A stretch of 64,000 nucleotides of DNA, from positions 124,001-188,000 of the forward strand of contig NZ_JAGEOJ010000022.1 in the NCBI RefSeq assembly GCF_017573505.1, written 5' to 3'. The stretch comes from Actinomadura barringtoniae (GTDB lineage Bacteria > Actinomycetota > Actinomycetes > Streptosporangiales > Streptosporangiaceae). The translations under genes and the position numbers were made by a program. Shown here piece by piece: positions 41,275-49,063 of this stretch. The notes beneath the pieces are model-generated. The model searched no databases. It was not told the DNA's origin and saw nothing but the letters and a program-made list of their open reading frames with translations. Within the stretch, counting starts at the first letter, position 1. Each line of letters begins with the position of its first letter.

Positions 41275-42042
41275 ATGCCGACTGCTCTCATCACCGGCGC
41301 CACGGCGGGGATCGGTGCCGCCTTCGCGAGCCGCCTGGCGGCGGACGGGTTCGACCTCGTGCTGCTCGCACGCAACGAGGAGCGGCTGACACAGACCGCG
41401 AAAGATCTTCATGACAAGTACGCGGTCAACACCGAGGTCCTCGTGGCCGACCTGGCCAGCGAAGAGGGGCTCGTCGCCGCCGAGGAGCGCGTCCGAAAAG
41501 GGGTCGACCTCCTTGTCAATAATGCGGGGTTCGGCAACAGGGGCACCTTCCTCAACGTGCCGGTGTCGGACGAGCTGACGATGCTCAGGGTGCACTGCGA
41601 GGCGGTGCTCCGGCTGACGTACGCGGCGCTGCCCGGGATGATCGAGCGCGGCCGGGGCGGGGTCATCAACGTCTCGTCGGCGGCGGCGTTCGCCACGCGC
41701 GGCACCTACGGCGCGTCCAAGGCGTGGGTGGTCTCGTTCAGCCAGGGCGTGTCCGCCGACATCGCGGGGCGGTCCAAGGGGAACGTCAAGGTCATGGCCC
41801 TGTGCCCGGGGTTCGTGCACACCGAGTTCCACGAGCGCGCCCAGATGAGCACCGGCGACATCCCCGGGTTCATGTGGCTGGAGGCCGACAAGGTCGTCGA
41901 CGCCGGGCTGCGCGACCTGCGCCGTGGCCTGGTGGTCAGCATCCCCGGCGCGCAGTACAAGGCGATCATCGGCGTCGGCAAGCTGGTCCCGCGGCGGCTG
42001 GTCGGCAGGCTGTCGAGCCGGGCGGGCCGCAAGTACGACTGA
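41275..42042 (+). CDS. Short-chain dehydrogenase/reductase
   Basis: A 255-residue classical SDR. The nucleotide motif TGATAGIG (7-14), NNAG in LLVNNAGFGN, catalytic serine in INVSSAAAF, and Tyr145-x-x-x-Lys149 (YGASK) are all present. It would reduce or oxidise a carbonyl with NADP(H), consistent with the arginine-containing LLARNEER after strand 2. Its location after the Baeyer-Villiger gene suggests a linked ketone/alcohol pathway. Confidence 0.87.
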   Translation: MPTALITGATAGIGAAFASRLAADGFDLVLLARNEERLTQTAKDLHDKYAVNTEVLVADLASEEGLVAAEERVRKGVDLLVNNAGFGNRGTFLNVPVSDELTMLRVHCEAVLRLTYAALPGMIERGRGGVINVSSAAAFATRGTYGASKAWVVSFSQGVSADIAGRSKGNVKVMALCPGFVHTEFHERAQMSTGDIPGFMWLEADKVVDAGLRDLRRGLVVSIPGAQYKAIIGVGKLVPRRLVGRLSSRAGRKYD

Positions 42043-42097
42043 GGCCGTCGGACGGACAGTTGAGGCCGTCCTGGAGGGCGTAGTACGTACGACTGAG
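42034..42097 (+). repeat. Echo of the SDR stop region
   Basis: TACGACTGAG, covering the last codons and stop of the SDR gene (42034-42043), recurs at 42088-42097, and TGAGGCCGTC occurs at 42040 and 42061. The spacings (54 and 21 bases) are multiples of three, unlike the other stop-region repeats in this window. The remaining bases up to 42272 show no other clear feature. Confidence 0.55.
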
Positions 42098-42272
42098 CGA
42101 GTTACCCTCCGGTACTCGTGGCAACCACACAAGGCCGAGCCGATTCAGGTCAAATGAATGCTGCGTTACGGTCTTGTCACGCGGCGTTCTTCGCGGCATG
42201 GTGTCTGATCATCGGCAAGGGGGCGCGCCCGGCCGATCAACGGAACCCGCCATCCGCTGAAAGGTCTCCCCG

Positions 42273-43250
42273 ATGGGCCACGACCTGGGGTACGCCGCCC
42301 TGGCTCTTCTCGCGACCACCGCGTACTACGTCGCGTTCCTGGTCTTCCGCATCTCCGCGCAGCGCATGCCGCCGCTGCGCGGCAGCCGCCCGTTCCACGT
42401 CGCCTGGTACGCGGTGACCAGCCCGATCTGGCTGTGCGGCGGACTGATCCTGTTCCTCGGGCTGGCCTACGAGGTGGTCGCGTTCGCCGCGATGCCGCTC
42501 GCGGTCGCGCAGCCCATCTTCGCGATCAGCCTGGTCGGCCTGGTCACCTACTCGGTCCGTTCGCTGGGCGAACGGCTGAGCGCACGCGAGTGGGCGAGCG
42601 TCGGGATGTTCGTGCTGGCCACCGTGCTGATCGGGCTGTCCGCCGGGTCGGAACGCGAGCTGCGCGCGGACGCGACGCTGGTCGGCACCCTGCACGCGCC
42701 GTGGAAGATGCTGGCGGTGATGGCGCCAGCGATGCTCATCTCGGCCGTGGTCTGGCTGCTCGGCGACCGCCGCAAGGGCGGCCGGCACGCGCGCAAGCTC
42801 GCCGGGGTCGCGTACGGCGTCGGGGCCGGAGCCTGCGCCGGGCTCGCCGAGGCGGGCATCCGCGGCATCTCGATCGTGTACGAGAACACCGGCAGCGTCC
42901 GGGCCGTTCTGGAGTCGCCCTACCCGGCGCTCACGCTCGGCATGGCGGCGATCGCGCTGGGCGGCCTGCAGGTCGCGCTGCAGCGCTGCCGGCTGTCGAT
43001 CGTGGCCACGGTGCTGACCGTGATCGGCCGGACCTACCTGGTGATCAGCAGCAGCGTGCTGTTCGGGGAGGCCTGGCCGCAGGACGCCCTGCCGTTCGCG
43101 CTGCGCTCGGCGGGCTTCACGCTCGCGCTGGTCGCGCTGGTCGCGTTCCCCCGGTATGAGCAGCAGGAGGCGACCGACGCCCGCGTCGCCGCCTCCGCCC
43201 AGCGCGCCGCCCGCGGCGGTGAAGGGGCCGAGATGCGCTCGATCGCGTGA
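42273..43250 (+). CDS. DMT-type multispan membrane protein
   Basis: A 325-residue protein with about nine to ten hydrophobic segments arranged as in EamA/DMT or NIPA-like transporters (LALLATTAYYVAFLVFRISAQ at the start, MPLAVAQPIFAISLVGLVTY in the middle). The cytosolic tail is Ala/Arg-rich. The substrate cannot be predicted; NIPA-like proteins move Mg(II), other DMT proteins export metabolites. I assign the superfamily from hydropathy and the repeated PLAxxQP-type motif only. Confidence 0.7.
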   Translation: MGHDLGYAALALLATTAYYVAFLVFRISAQRMPPLRGSRPFHVAWYAVTSPIWLCGGLILFLGLAYEVVAFAAMPLAVAQPIFAISLVGLVTYSVRSLGERLSAREWASVGMFVLATVLIGLSAGSERELRADATLVGTLHAPWKMLAVMAPAMLISAVVWLLGDRRKGGRHARKLAGVAYGVGAGACAGLAEAGIRGISIVYENTGSVRAVLESPYPALTLGMAAIALGGLQVALQRCRLSIVATVLTVIGRTYLVISSSVLFGEAWPQDALPFALRSAGFTLALVALVAFPRYEQQEATDARVAASAQRAARGGEGAEMRSIA

Positions 43251-43282
43251 CCGATCGCCCGCTTTCCCCTAGATTTCCCGTC

Positions 43283-44116
43283 ATGCCCCTCACTTCCCGG
43301 TTCCGCCGCGGCGCCACAGCGGCCCGTGGCACTACGGCCGCCTGCGGCGTCACGGTCGCCCGCGTCACGGTCGCCCGCGGCGTCACCGTCGCGGCGGCCG
43401 GCCTCGGCCTGGTCCTCGGTGGCCTGGTGGCGCCGTCGCCCGCCTCGGCGCTCGTCGGCGGTACGCCGGCAGACGCCACCAAGACCCCGTGGCTGGCGGC
43501 GATCGGCTCGCCGCTGTTCTTCGTGCGCCCGTCCGGGCAGTTCTGCGGCGGCTCCCTGATCAAGCCGGACCAGATCCTCACCGCCGCGCACTGCGTGGAC
43601 ATGTTCAAGAACACGCCGGGCCTGGTCACCGCCACGTTCGGCCGCTCGGATCTCGTCCAGAACAGCGGCGAGACGGTCTCGGTGAAGTCGATCAAGGTGA
43701 ACCCGAAGTTCACGACGACCAAGTTCAAGGACGAGGACGTCCTGCATCACGACACCGCGATCCTCACGCTCTCGCGCACCGTGAAGCGCCCCACGATCGC
43801 GCTCGGCGCCCCCACCGGCGCGACCAGCAGGGTCCTCGGCTGGGGCTTCACCTCCGAGAACGACCTGTTCAACACCAAGCTCCGTTCCGCGAACGTCCCG
43901 CTCCAGCCGAACGCCGCCTGCCAGAAGGCCTACGGCTCGTCGTACGACGCGTCCGACATGCTCTGCGCCGGGACCGAGAAGGCCGACAGCTGCCAGTTCG
44001 ACAGCGGTGGGCCGCTCCTGGTGAAGGGACGCGTCGCGGGCCTGGTCTCCTGGGGCTACGGCTGCGGCAAGCCCGGCTATCCAGGCGTGTACACACGCGT
44101 GAACGACCTACCCTGA
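43283..44116 (+). CDS. Secreted trypsin-like serine protease (S1 family)
   Basis: The ATG at 43283 was chosen to give a normal export signal; a GTG at 43247 overlapping the previous stop is the alternative. The long signal includes a repeated GVTVARVTVARGVTVA segment. The mature enzyme begins near ALVGGTPADATKTPW, which fits the IVGG-type activation site. The catalytic triad is His in TAAHCV, Asp in HHDTAIL and Ser in FDSGGPLL; the usual CQGDSGGP reads CQFDSGGP, and a trypsin-like disulfide set is present. It is a probable extracellular peptidase with basic-residue preference. Confidence 0.88.
   Translation: MPLTSRFRRGATAARGTTAACGVTVARVTVARGVTVAAAGLGLVLGGLVAPSPASALVGGTPADATKTPWLAAIGSPLFFVRPSGQFCGGSLIKPDQILTAAHCVDMFKNTPGLVTATFGRSDLVQNSGETVSVKSIKVNPKFTTTKFKDEDVLHHDTAILTLSRTVKRPTIALGAPTGATSRVLGWGFTSENDLFNTKLRSANVPLQPNAACQKAYGSSYDASDMLCAGTEKADSCQFDSGGPLLVKGRVAGLVSWGYGCGKPGYPGVYTRVNDLP
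44109..44114 (+). promoter_or_regulatory. Leaderless -10 element for the epimerase gene
   Basis: TACCCT (TANNNT) ends six bases before the ATG at 44121 and lies inside the last codons of the protease gene. No ribosome-binding site precedes that ATG, which supports a leaderless transcript. Confidence 0.5.
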
Positions 44117-44120
44117 CCGC

Positions 44121-45047
44121 ATGCGGGTCTTGGTCACGGGGGCGGCGGGCTACGTCGGCTATGCCGTAGGGAAGAGGCTGGTCGCGGCCGGTCACGAGGT
44201 GGACGGCCTCATCAGGAAGCCCGACCAGCGACTCCCCCCAGGAGCGCGGCCGGTCATAGGCGACCTCCTTGTGCCGGAAAGCATTCCCTCGCCTTATGAG
44301 GGGATCTGCCACCTCGCCGCGCTCACCCGCGTACGCGAGTCGTTCGCCGATCCCCTGCGCTTCTTCACCACCAACGTGCAGGGGACCATCAACCTCCTGA
44401 ACGCGATTCCCGAGACCCGGCTGGTCTACGGCTCGACCGCAGCCGTCTACGGCACGCCCGAACGCCAGCCGATCCCTGAGACGCAGGCGCCCTCCCCCAG
44501 CAGCCCGTACGGCGCGTCCAAACTGGCCGCCGAGGACCTGATCCGCTACCACGCCCGTACCGGCGCGATCACCGCCGTGGTCCTGCGCACGTTCAACGTC
44601 GCCGGCTCGGTCGACGGCCGCGGCGACCCCGACCAGACCCGCCTGATCCCCAAGGCCCTGGCGGTCGCCGCACGCCACGCTCCCCGCCTCACCATCAACG
44701 GCGACGGCGCGGCCGTCCGCGAGTACCTGCACGTGGACGACCTGGCGATGGCCTACGTTCGCGCCCTCGAGGCGACCATCCCCGGCCGGGACCAGGGCGA
44801 GGGCCACGAGGCCACCTACAACGTGGGCAGCGGCTCGGGCGCCTCCGTACGCGAGGTGATCGACGCCGTCCAGGAGGTGACGGGCCGCGAGGTCCCCGTT
44901 CAGCACAACGAGCCGCAGCCCGAGCCGCCGCTGCTGATCTCCGACTCGACCGCCGCCCGCCGCGACCTGGCCTGGGCACCGGAACGCTCCGCCCTGCACG
45001 AGATCATCCAAGACTCGTGGGCGGCCATCCGCGCCCAGGACGCATAG
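44121..45047 (+). CDS. NAD-dependent sugar epimerase/dehydratase
   Basis: A 308-residue extended SDR of the UDP-glucose 4-epimerase type. The motif TGAAGYVG at residues 6-13 binds NAD, the catalytic YGASK is at PYGASKLAAEDL, and the conserved REYLHVDDLA and YNVGSGSGASVREVI are typical of GalE-like enzymes. It probably interconverts nucleotide sugars for the envelope. It ends at a strong bidirectional terminator. Confidence 0.88.
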   Translation: MRVLVTGAAGYVGYAVGKRLVAAGHEVDGLIRKPDQRLPPGARPVIGDLLVPESIPSPYEGICHLAALTRVRESFADPLRFFTTNVQGTINLLNAIPETRLVYGSTAAVYGTPERQPIPETQAPSPSSPYGASKLAAEDLIRYHARTGAITAVVLRTFNVAGSVDGRGDPDQTRLIPKALAVAARHAPRLTINGDGAAVREYLHVDDLAMAYVRALEATIPGRDQGEGHEATYNVGSGSGASVREVIDAVQEVTGREVPVQHNEPQPEPPLLISDSTAARRDLAWAPERSALHEIIQDSWAAIRAQDA

Positions 45048-45049
45048 AA

Positions 45050-45075
45050 CGGCCCCGGACACACGTCCGGGGCCG
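45050..45075 (+). terminator. Bidirectional terminator between epimerase and SH3-protein genes
   Basis: CGGCCCCGGAC (45050-45060) and GTCCGGGGCCG (45065-45075) form a perfect 11-bp stem with the loop ACAC, three bases after the epimerase stop and between convergent genes. Confidence 0.85.
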
Positions 45076-45109
45076 CTCCCGTGAAGCTGAATTCCTGGCT
45101 TTCGAGGAC

Positions 45110-45502
45110 CTACTTAACGGCCTTCAGGTAGCCGGTGGAGACCCAGCCGACCGTGCCGTTCGCCGTCTTGACCTGGATCCACGACCACGGCGTGCCCTTG
45201 ATCTTGACGGGCTTCTTCGCCGTGGCGGTCACCGTGGCCTTCGCCTTCAGCGTGGCGATCTTCTTGTACTTGGTGCCCGGCCCGGAACGCAGGTTGGCGG
45301 TCGCCAGCACCTTGTAGGACTTGCCGGCCTGAGCGGCCTCCGGCGCGTGCTGCGCGTGCGGCGCGTTGTGCGCGGCCTGAGCCGCCGCGGGAGCCGCGGT
45401 GGCCGAGGTGGCCGCCTCGGCGGACGCGGTCGCGCCCAGGATCGCGAAGCCCGCGAACGCCCCCGCCGCGAGCCCGGTCATCACCCTGTAACGAACCTGC
45501 AT
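45110..45502 (-). CDS. Secreted SH3-like domain protein
   Basis: A 130-residue exported protein; ATG 45502 (MQVRYRVMTGL) gives the proper signal peptide, cut near ASAEAATS. After a linker rich in Ala/His, a bacterial SH3 domain covers about residues 68-130: ATANLRSGPGTKYKKIATLK and GWVSTGYLKAV. Such SH3 domains bind peptidoglycan. There is no catalytic domain, so it may be an adaptor or modulator of wall enzymes. Confidence 0.85.
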   Translation of the reverse strand: MQVRYRVMTGLAAGAFAGFAILGATASAEAATSATAAPAAAQAAHNAPHAQHAPEAAQAGKSYKVLATANLRSGPGTKYKKIATLKAKATVTATAKKPVKIKGTPWSWIQVKTANGTVGWVSTGYLKAVK

Positions 45503-45726
45503 GGTCAAACCCCCGTCGTGTGGTGTCAATGTGACGCCTGGTGAGAGTCAGGCTGGTTGTGGCTGGTTCGCACCCGTTCACCGCCTTTACCAGATCTTGA
45601 CCATTGGCATCTGGGATGGCCCGTGCGCCGGCGTGCTGCCGAAGACCAATTGCCAGGAGGCGTGCGCACCGCGATGCTGGATCGGCGGCGGGCGTCGCCC
45701 CGGCCGCCGACGGCTCGGAGGCCCCG

Positions 45727-46731
45727 ATGTTGCGCGTGCACTTCTCCCCTGAGGACCTGGCACGGGTTCGGATGGCGCCGGGGCCCGACCACCTCTGGGA
45801 GATCAGCAACAGCATCCAGACGCTGCAACGGCGGGACGGCGGCCACGCGTTCGGCGACTGGCGGCGGTGGGCGCAGGCCAGGCTTCCCAGCAGTTGCCGC
45901 CAGCTGCTGTCCCCGCTCCTGCCGCCCACCGGCTACTCCCCCGATTTCCTCACTCCCCACTGCGGAGACGGCAGCACGCTGCAGGCCGCGGTGGAGGCGC
46001 TGGTGAGCACGCCGAGCCCGCGTCTGCACAACGAACTGGCGCGCGTGGCGACCTCGCGCCGGCTGCCCTACTGGGTGGACGACCTGGCGGGCGGCGACGC
46101 CGACGCCCGCGAGCAACTGGGGCAGGCCGTGCGCGACTACCACCTGAAGACCCTGGCGCCGTTCTGGCACCGCATCCACGCCCACATCGACGCCGACCGC
46201 ATCGTCCGGCTGCACAGCCTGCTGGACGGCGGCGTGGACGGGCTGCTCTCGGGTCTCGGGCCGCAGTTCCGCTGGCGTCCGCCCGTACTGGAAGCCACCT
46301 ACCCGGTCGATCAGGAGCTGTGGCTCAAGGGGCGCGGCCTGGTTCTCCAGCCGTCGTTCTTCTGCTGGCCCACGCCCGTGACGCTCGCCGACGGCGACCT
46401 GCCGCCGATCCTGGTCTATCCCATCGAGCACGCCGAGGACTGGACCCGCCCCAAGTCCGGCCGCCACCCCATCGACGAGGACTCCGGCCCGCTCGGCCCC
46501 CTGCTCGGCCACACCCGCGCCGCGGTCCTGCGCGCCGCCCGTACCGGCGGTACGACCGGCGAGCTCGCGCGCCTGCTGGCGGTCACCCACCCCGCCATCA
46601 GCCAGCACGTGAAGGTGCTGCGCGCGGCCGGCCTGGTCACCACCGTCCGCAGCGCCGGACGTTCCCTCCACGTCGCGACCGCCCAAGGGCTGGCGTTGCT
46701 GCGCAGCGCGGAACGCGGCGACCCGTCGTAA
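45727..46731 (+). CDS. ArsR-type winged-helix regulator with N-terminal sensor domain
   Basis: A 334-residue regulator; ATG 45727 (MLRVHFSPEDLARVRMAPGPD) is the normal family start. The N-terminal 240 residues follow the DUF5937-type sensor region common in actinomycete ArsR-like proteins (WEISNSIQTLQ, FWHRIHAHIDADR). The C-terminal winged helix is ELARLLAVTHPAISQHVKVLRAAGLV. Ligand and targets are unknown; it is not a metal sensor by sequence. Confidence 0.82.
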   Translation: MLRVHFSPEDLARVRMAPGPDHLWEISNSIQTLQRRDGGHAFGDWRRWAQARLPSSCRQLLSPLLPPTGYSPDFLTPHCGDGSTLQAAVEALVSTPSPRLHNELARVATSRRLPYWVDDLAGGDADAREQLGQAVRDYHLKTLAPFWHRIHAHIDADRIVRLHSLLDGGVDGLLSGLGPQFRWRPPVLEATYPVDQELWLKGRGLVLQPSFFCWPTPVTLADGDLPPILVYPIEHAEDWTRPKSGRHPIDEDSGPLGPLLGHTRAAVLRAARTGGTTGELARLLAVTHPAISQHVKVLRAAGLVTTVRSAGRSLHVATAQGLALLRSAERGDPS

Positions 46732-46842
46732 GCCTGGACTTTCACCGGTTGCTTCCCCGGGAACGATCGCGCACTCTGGTCGGGCTCTTGATCGGATGAG
46801 TGTCCCCGCCCCCTCCGCTCCCCGCCCCCCTCAGGAGTCTCC

Positions 46843-47601
46843 ATGCGGAAAAGGCTTGTCTCCACAGCGCTGGCCGTCGCCGCCATAACGGCCGCCACCC
46901 CCGCCACCCTCGCCGCCGCCACCACGGGCGCCACCACCGGCTCCACCACCGCCCAGACACCGGCGCCCAAACCACCGCAGCCGATTAAGGTGTCGGTCCT
47001 CAGCCACGGCTCGAAGTCGGGCACCGCGCCCCTCAGCGGGCACAGCACACCGGGCACCCGCGCGCACGTCGCGGGCGTCCGTACCGAGGCCGCACACACC
47101 CTCACCGTCGACTATCAGGTCCAGGAGACCTACTACTGGTGCGGCCCGGCCGCGACGCGCATCGCCCTGTCCGCCCGCATCGGCGCGCCGAGCCAGGGCA
47201 CCCTCGCCGGCCAGCTCGGCACCACCGAGAACGGCACGGACCACATCGGCCTGGTCACCAACGTTCTCAACGGCAACCTCGGCGGCGGCTGGTACGAGAC
47301 CAAGCAGATGCCCAACGACCCGCCCACCCAGGGCCAGCGAGACCTGCTCTGGCGGGACGTCGTCCTGGACATCGACAACAACTACCCGATCGTGGCCAAC
47401 ATCGTCGCCGTGCCCAGCAACCACCCGCCGGGCTACCCCGCCGACCAGACGATCTACCACTACTTCACCGTCATCGGTTACGACGACTCGAACCAGACCG
47501 TCCTGATCGCCGACCCCGCGTCGTTCAGCGGCAACCAGATCTACTGGATCTCGTTCGACCAGCTCGCCACCCTCATCCCGCCCAAGGGCTACTCCGCCTG
47601 A
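46843..47601 (+). CDS. Secreted C39-like cysteine peptidase
   Basis: A 252-residue exported protein whose signal peptide ends near TLAAATTG, followed by a Thr/Pro-rich linker. The peptidase C39-like domain begins about residue 92: QETYYWCGPAATRIALS holds the catalytic cysteine, and HYFTVIGYDDSNQTVLIADPA holds the histidine and aspartate. Such exported proteases or peptidase-fold proteins occur widely in actinomycetes; substrates are unknown. A strong terminator follows the stop. Confidence 0.85.
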   Translation: MRKRLVSTALAVAAITAATPATLAAATTGATTGSTTAQTPAPKPPQPIKVSVLSHGSKSGTAPLSGHSTPGTRAHVAGVRTEAAHTLTVDYQVQETYYWCGPAATRIALSARIGAPSQGTLAGQLGTTENGTDHIGLVTNVLNGNLGGGWYETKQMPNDPPTQGQRDLLWRDVVLDIDNNYPIVANIVAVPSNHPPGYPADQTIYHYFTVIGYDDSNQTVLIADPASFSGNQIYWISFDQLATLIPPKGYSA

Positions 47602-47608
47602 TCACCCC

Positions 47609-47640
47609 CCGTGCGGAGCGCGCACGCGCGCTCCGCACGG
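47609..47640 (+). terminator. Strong terminator hairpin after the C39 peptidase gene
   Basis: CCGTGCGGAGCGCGC (47609-47623) and GCGCGCTCCGCACGG (47626-47640) are perfectly complementary over 15 bases; sterically the loop will open to about six bases. It begins seven bases after the stop codon. Confidence 0.85.
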
Positions 47641-47651
47641 CCCGGGGCGGA

Positions 47652-47657
47652 TAAGCT
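47652..47657 (+). promoter_or_regulatory. Leaderless -10 element for the GroES-like gene
   Basis: TAAGCT matches TANNNT and ends six bases before the GTG start at 47664; no ribosome-binding site is present. A terminator immediately upstream means this gene needs its own promoter, consistent with this element. Confidence 0.55.
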
Positions 47658-47663
47658 GCCAGC

Positions 47664-47984
47664 GTGTCCGAGCAAAAGTTCGAAGTCCAGATGCTCCACG
47701 ACCGGGTGATGATCAAGGTCGAGAAGGAGGCCGCCGAGCGCCGCAGCACCGGCGGCATCGTCATCCCCGCCACCGTGGAGCAGACCAACCGTCTCGTCTG
47801 GGGCGAGGTCTGCGGCGTCGGGCACCACGCACGCACCGTCAAGGTCGGCGACCGCGTCCTCTTCCACCCCGAGGACCAGTACGAGGTCGAGATACAGGGC
47901 GAGAACTACCTGGTCATGCGCGAACGCGACCTGCACGCCATCGCCAGCGAGCGCCCCGAGCACGGCACCGGCCTCTACCTCTGA
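47664..47984 (+). CDS. Orphan GroES-like co-chaperonin
   Basis: A 106-residue GroES-fold protein from a GTG start. The landmarks MLHDRVMIKVEKE, RRSTGGIVIPAT (mobile-loop region) and GDRVLFHPEDQYEVEIQGENYLVMRERDL match the Cpn10 fold. It is not next to a groEL gene. Standalone GroES-like proteins of this subtype are known in actinomycetes; whether it caps the GroEL encoded at 31808, which lacks a groES partner, is an open question. A hairpin terminator follows seven bases after the stop. Confidence 0.85.
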   Translation: MSEQKFEVQMLHDRVMIKVEKEAAERRSTGGIVIPATVEQTNRLVWGEVCGVGHHARTVKVGDRVLFHPEDQYEVEIQGENYLVMRERDLHAIASERPEHGTGLYL

Positions 47985-48304
47985 CCAAAGATCCAGTTCA
48001 AGGTCATCCGGTTGAACTGGATAGCAATCAGCCGTTTGGACGTTGAACTTTAACTCGTAGTACGCGTCTGAACAGACCTCAGCCAGGACCAGCTGATCTT
48101 TCGCGACCGCCGCACCATTTTAGATCCTGCCTTCCGCGTCAGCGTCGGAGTGATATTCTCGAGCCAGGTGGACACGCCCACCCGTCGGAGTGCCAAAGCG
48201 CCTACGCCGCAGGCACGACGAAGACGAAGCGGCCATAGACGACGCGTGACATAGATTTTCGCCATGCCGTCTAGTGGTGCGCGTAGGGCCCACCTAGGGG
48301 CGTC
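47985..48304 (+). other. Lower-GC intergenic region
   Basis: About 320 bases without a supported gene. GC content falls noticeably here and in the next two genes. It holds the GroES-gene terminator (47991-48022). Minus-strand open frames across 48050-48346 have neither a convincing start nor codon bias; they may be remnants of an older gene. A CACCTAGG sequence lies just before the next start. Confidence 0.5.
47991..48022 (+). terminator. Terminator of the GroES-like gene
   Basis: ATCCAGTTCAA (47991-48001) pairs perfectly with TTGAACTGGAT (48012-48022) around a ten-base loop, seven bases after the stop. There is no U-tract. Confidence 0.75.
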
Positions 48305-48712
48305 ATGACACCTGACCCTTGGTCTCTTTCGTCGCGTAACGGGCAACGATCAGCCCGCCTCTTTCAGAGAGTGCTGGGCCTGCGCTACACAGAGGCCCGC
48401 ACCTTCAGCGCAGCGACCAGGCGGTTTGCTCGCGGCACAAATAGCGTCATCGACATCCGATCAGAAGTCGCCGACGATGGCGAACTGCTACTGTGCCGGG
48501 CCGTAGTCATACCGGTGTTCTTCGATTACTTTTACGGCGCGGGCGGCAACTACAGGGCGACGGGAGAACGAGCGGAACGTCTGTTTGTATTTCACAAAGG
48601 CCGTGCGACTGCTCGGCTCTTTCCTCAGGATACGTTCATCCATGTGTGGATCAATGGCGGTGTCTGGGCCGTCGATTCCACGGGCTTGACCGTTGATGGG
48701 AAGCAGCGGTGA
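48305..48712 (+). CDS. Unfamiliar 135-residue protein in a low-GC patch
   Basis: The ATG at 48305 gives a 135-residue protein: an Arg-rich N-terminus (SSRNGQRSARLFQRVLGLRY), then beta-like segments (ELLLCRAVVIPVFFDYFYG, RLFVFHKGRATARLF, TFIHVWINGGVWAVDSTGL). I do not recognise a family. Codon usage includes many A/T-ending codons unlike most genes in the window. Its stop overlaps the start of the next small gene (GTGA), so the two form a coupled pair that may have been acquired together. Confidence 0.5.
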   Translation: MTPDPWSLSSRNGQRSARLFQRVLGLRYTEARTFSAATRRFARGTNSVIDIRSEVADDGELLLCRAVVIPVFFDYFYGAGGNYRATGERAERLFVFHKGRATARLFPQDTFIHVWINGGVWAVDSTGLTVDGKQR

Positions 48713-48894
48713 AAGCCGCAGACATTCTCATGCTCCTACTTGGCCTGTCAATCTCAATCCACGCAGCGACAGTAACCACGATGCTGACCCACCGCAGCGG
48801 TCACGGACTGCCTGAAGCAGTGCTGGCTGGCGGGGGAGCAGCAGCGGCAACGCTCACGCTATGGATGACAGTCGTGGGAGTCTACCGGCACTGA
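48709..48894 (+). CDS. Small two-helix membrane protein coupled to the preceding gene
   Basis: A 61-residue protein starting at the GTG of a GTGA overlap. Two hydrophobic segments are clear: ADILMLLLGLSISIHAATVT and, after a short basic turn (HRSGHGL), AVLAGGGAAAATLTLWMTVV. It resembles a two-segment membrane partner such as a holin or immunity-type protein, but nothing in the sequence proves this. I see no other feature in the 169 bases that follow. Confidence 0.5.
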   Translation: MKAADILMLLLGLSISIHAATVTTMLTHRSGHGLPEAVLAGGGAAAATLTLWMTVVGVYRH

Positions 48895-49063
48895 TCCAGG
48901 CGCCAATCGGGATTGCCGGGCCGGGACCTGGATACCGGTGCACTCACTCTCACATGCAGCGGTCTTGGGCTAGGAGTCTCGGCCCGCGAAGAACCCCAAG
49001 GTCGGCGGAACGGGCCGTCGGTGTTCGACGACCCGTCCGATGGTCCCGTTCGGCTTTCGGGTG

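Noticed and set aside
39760..42132. 790-codon minus-strand open frame
   Set aside because: It is antisense to the Baeyer-Villiger and SDR genes, both of which have clear motifs; the product has no recognisable domain.
43261..43420. Internal direct repeats in the protease signal region as a mobile element trace
   Set aside because: They encode a repeated hydrophobic signal segment in frame; simple slippage explains them.
48050..48346. 98-codon minus-strand open frame in the low-GC patch
   Set aside because: There is no ribosome site or codon bias, and it overlaps the start of the plus-strand gene; at most a remnant.
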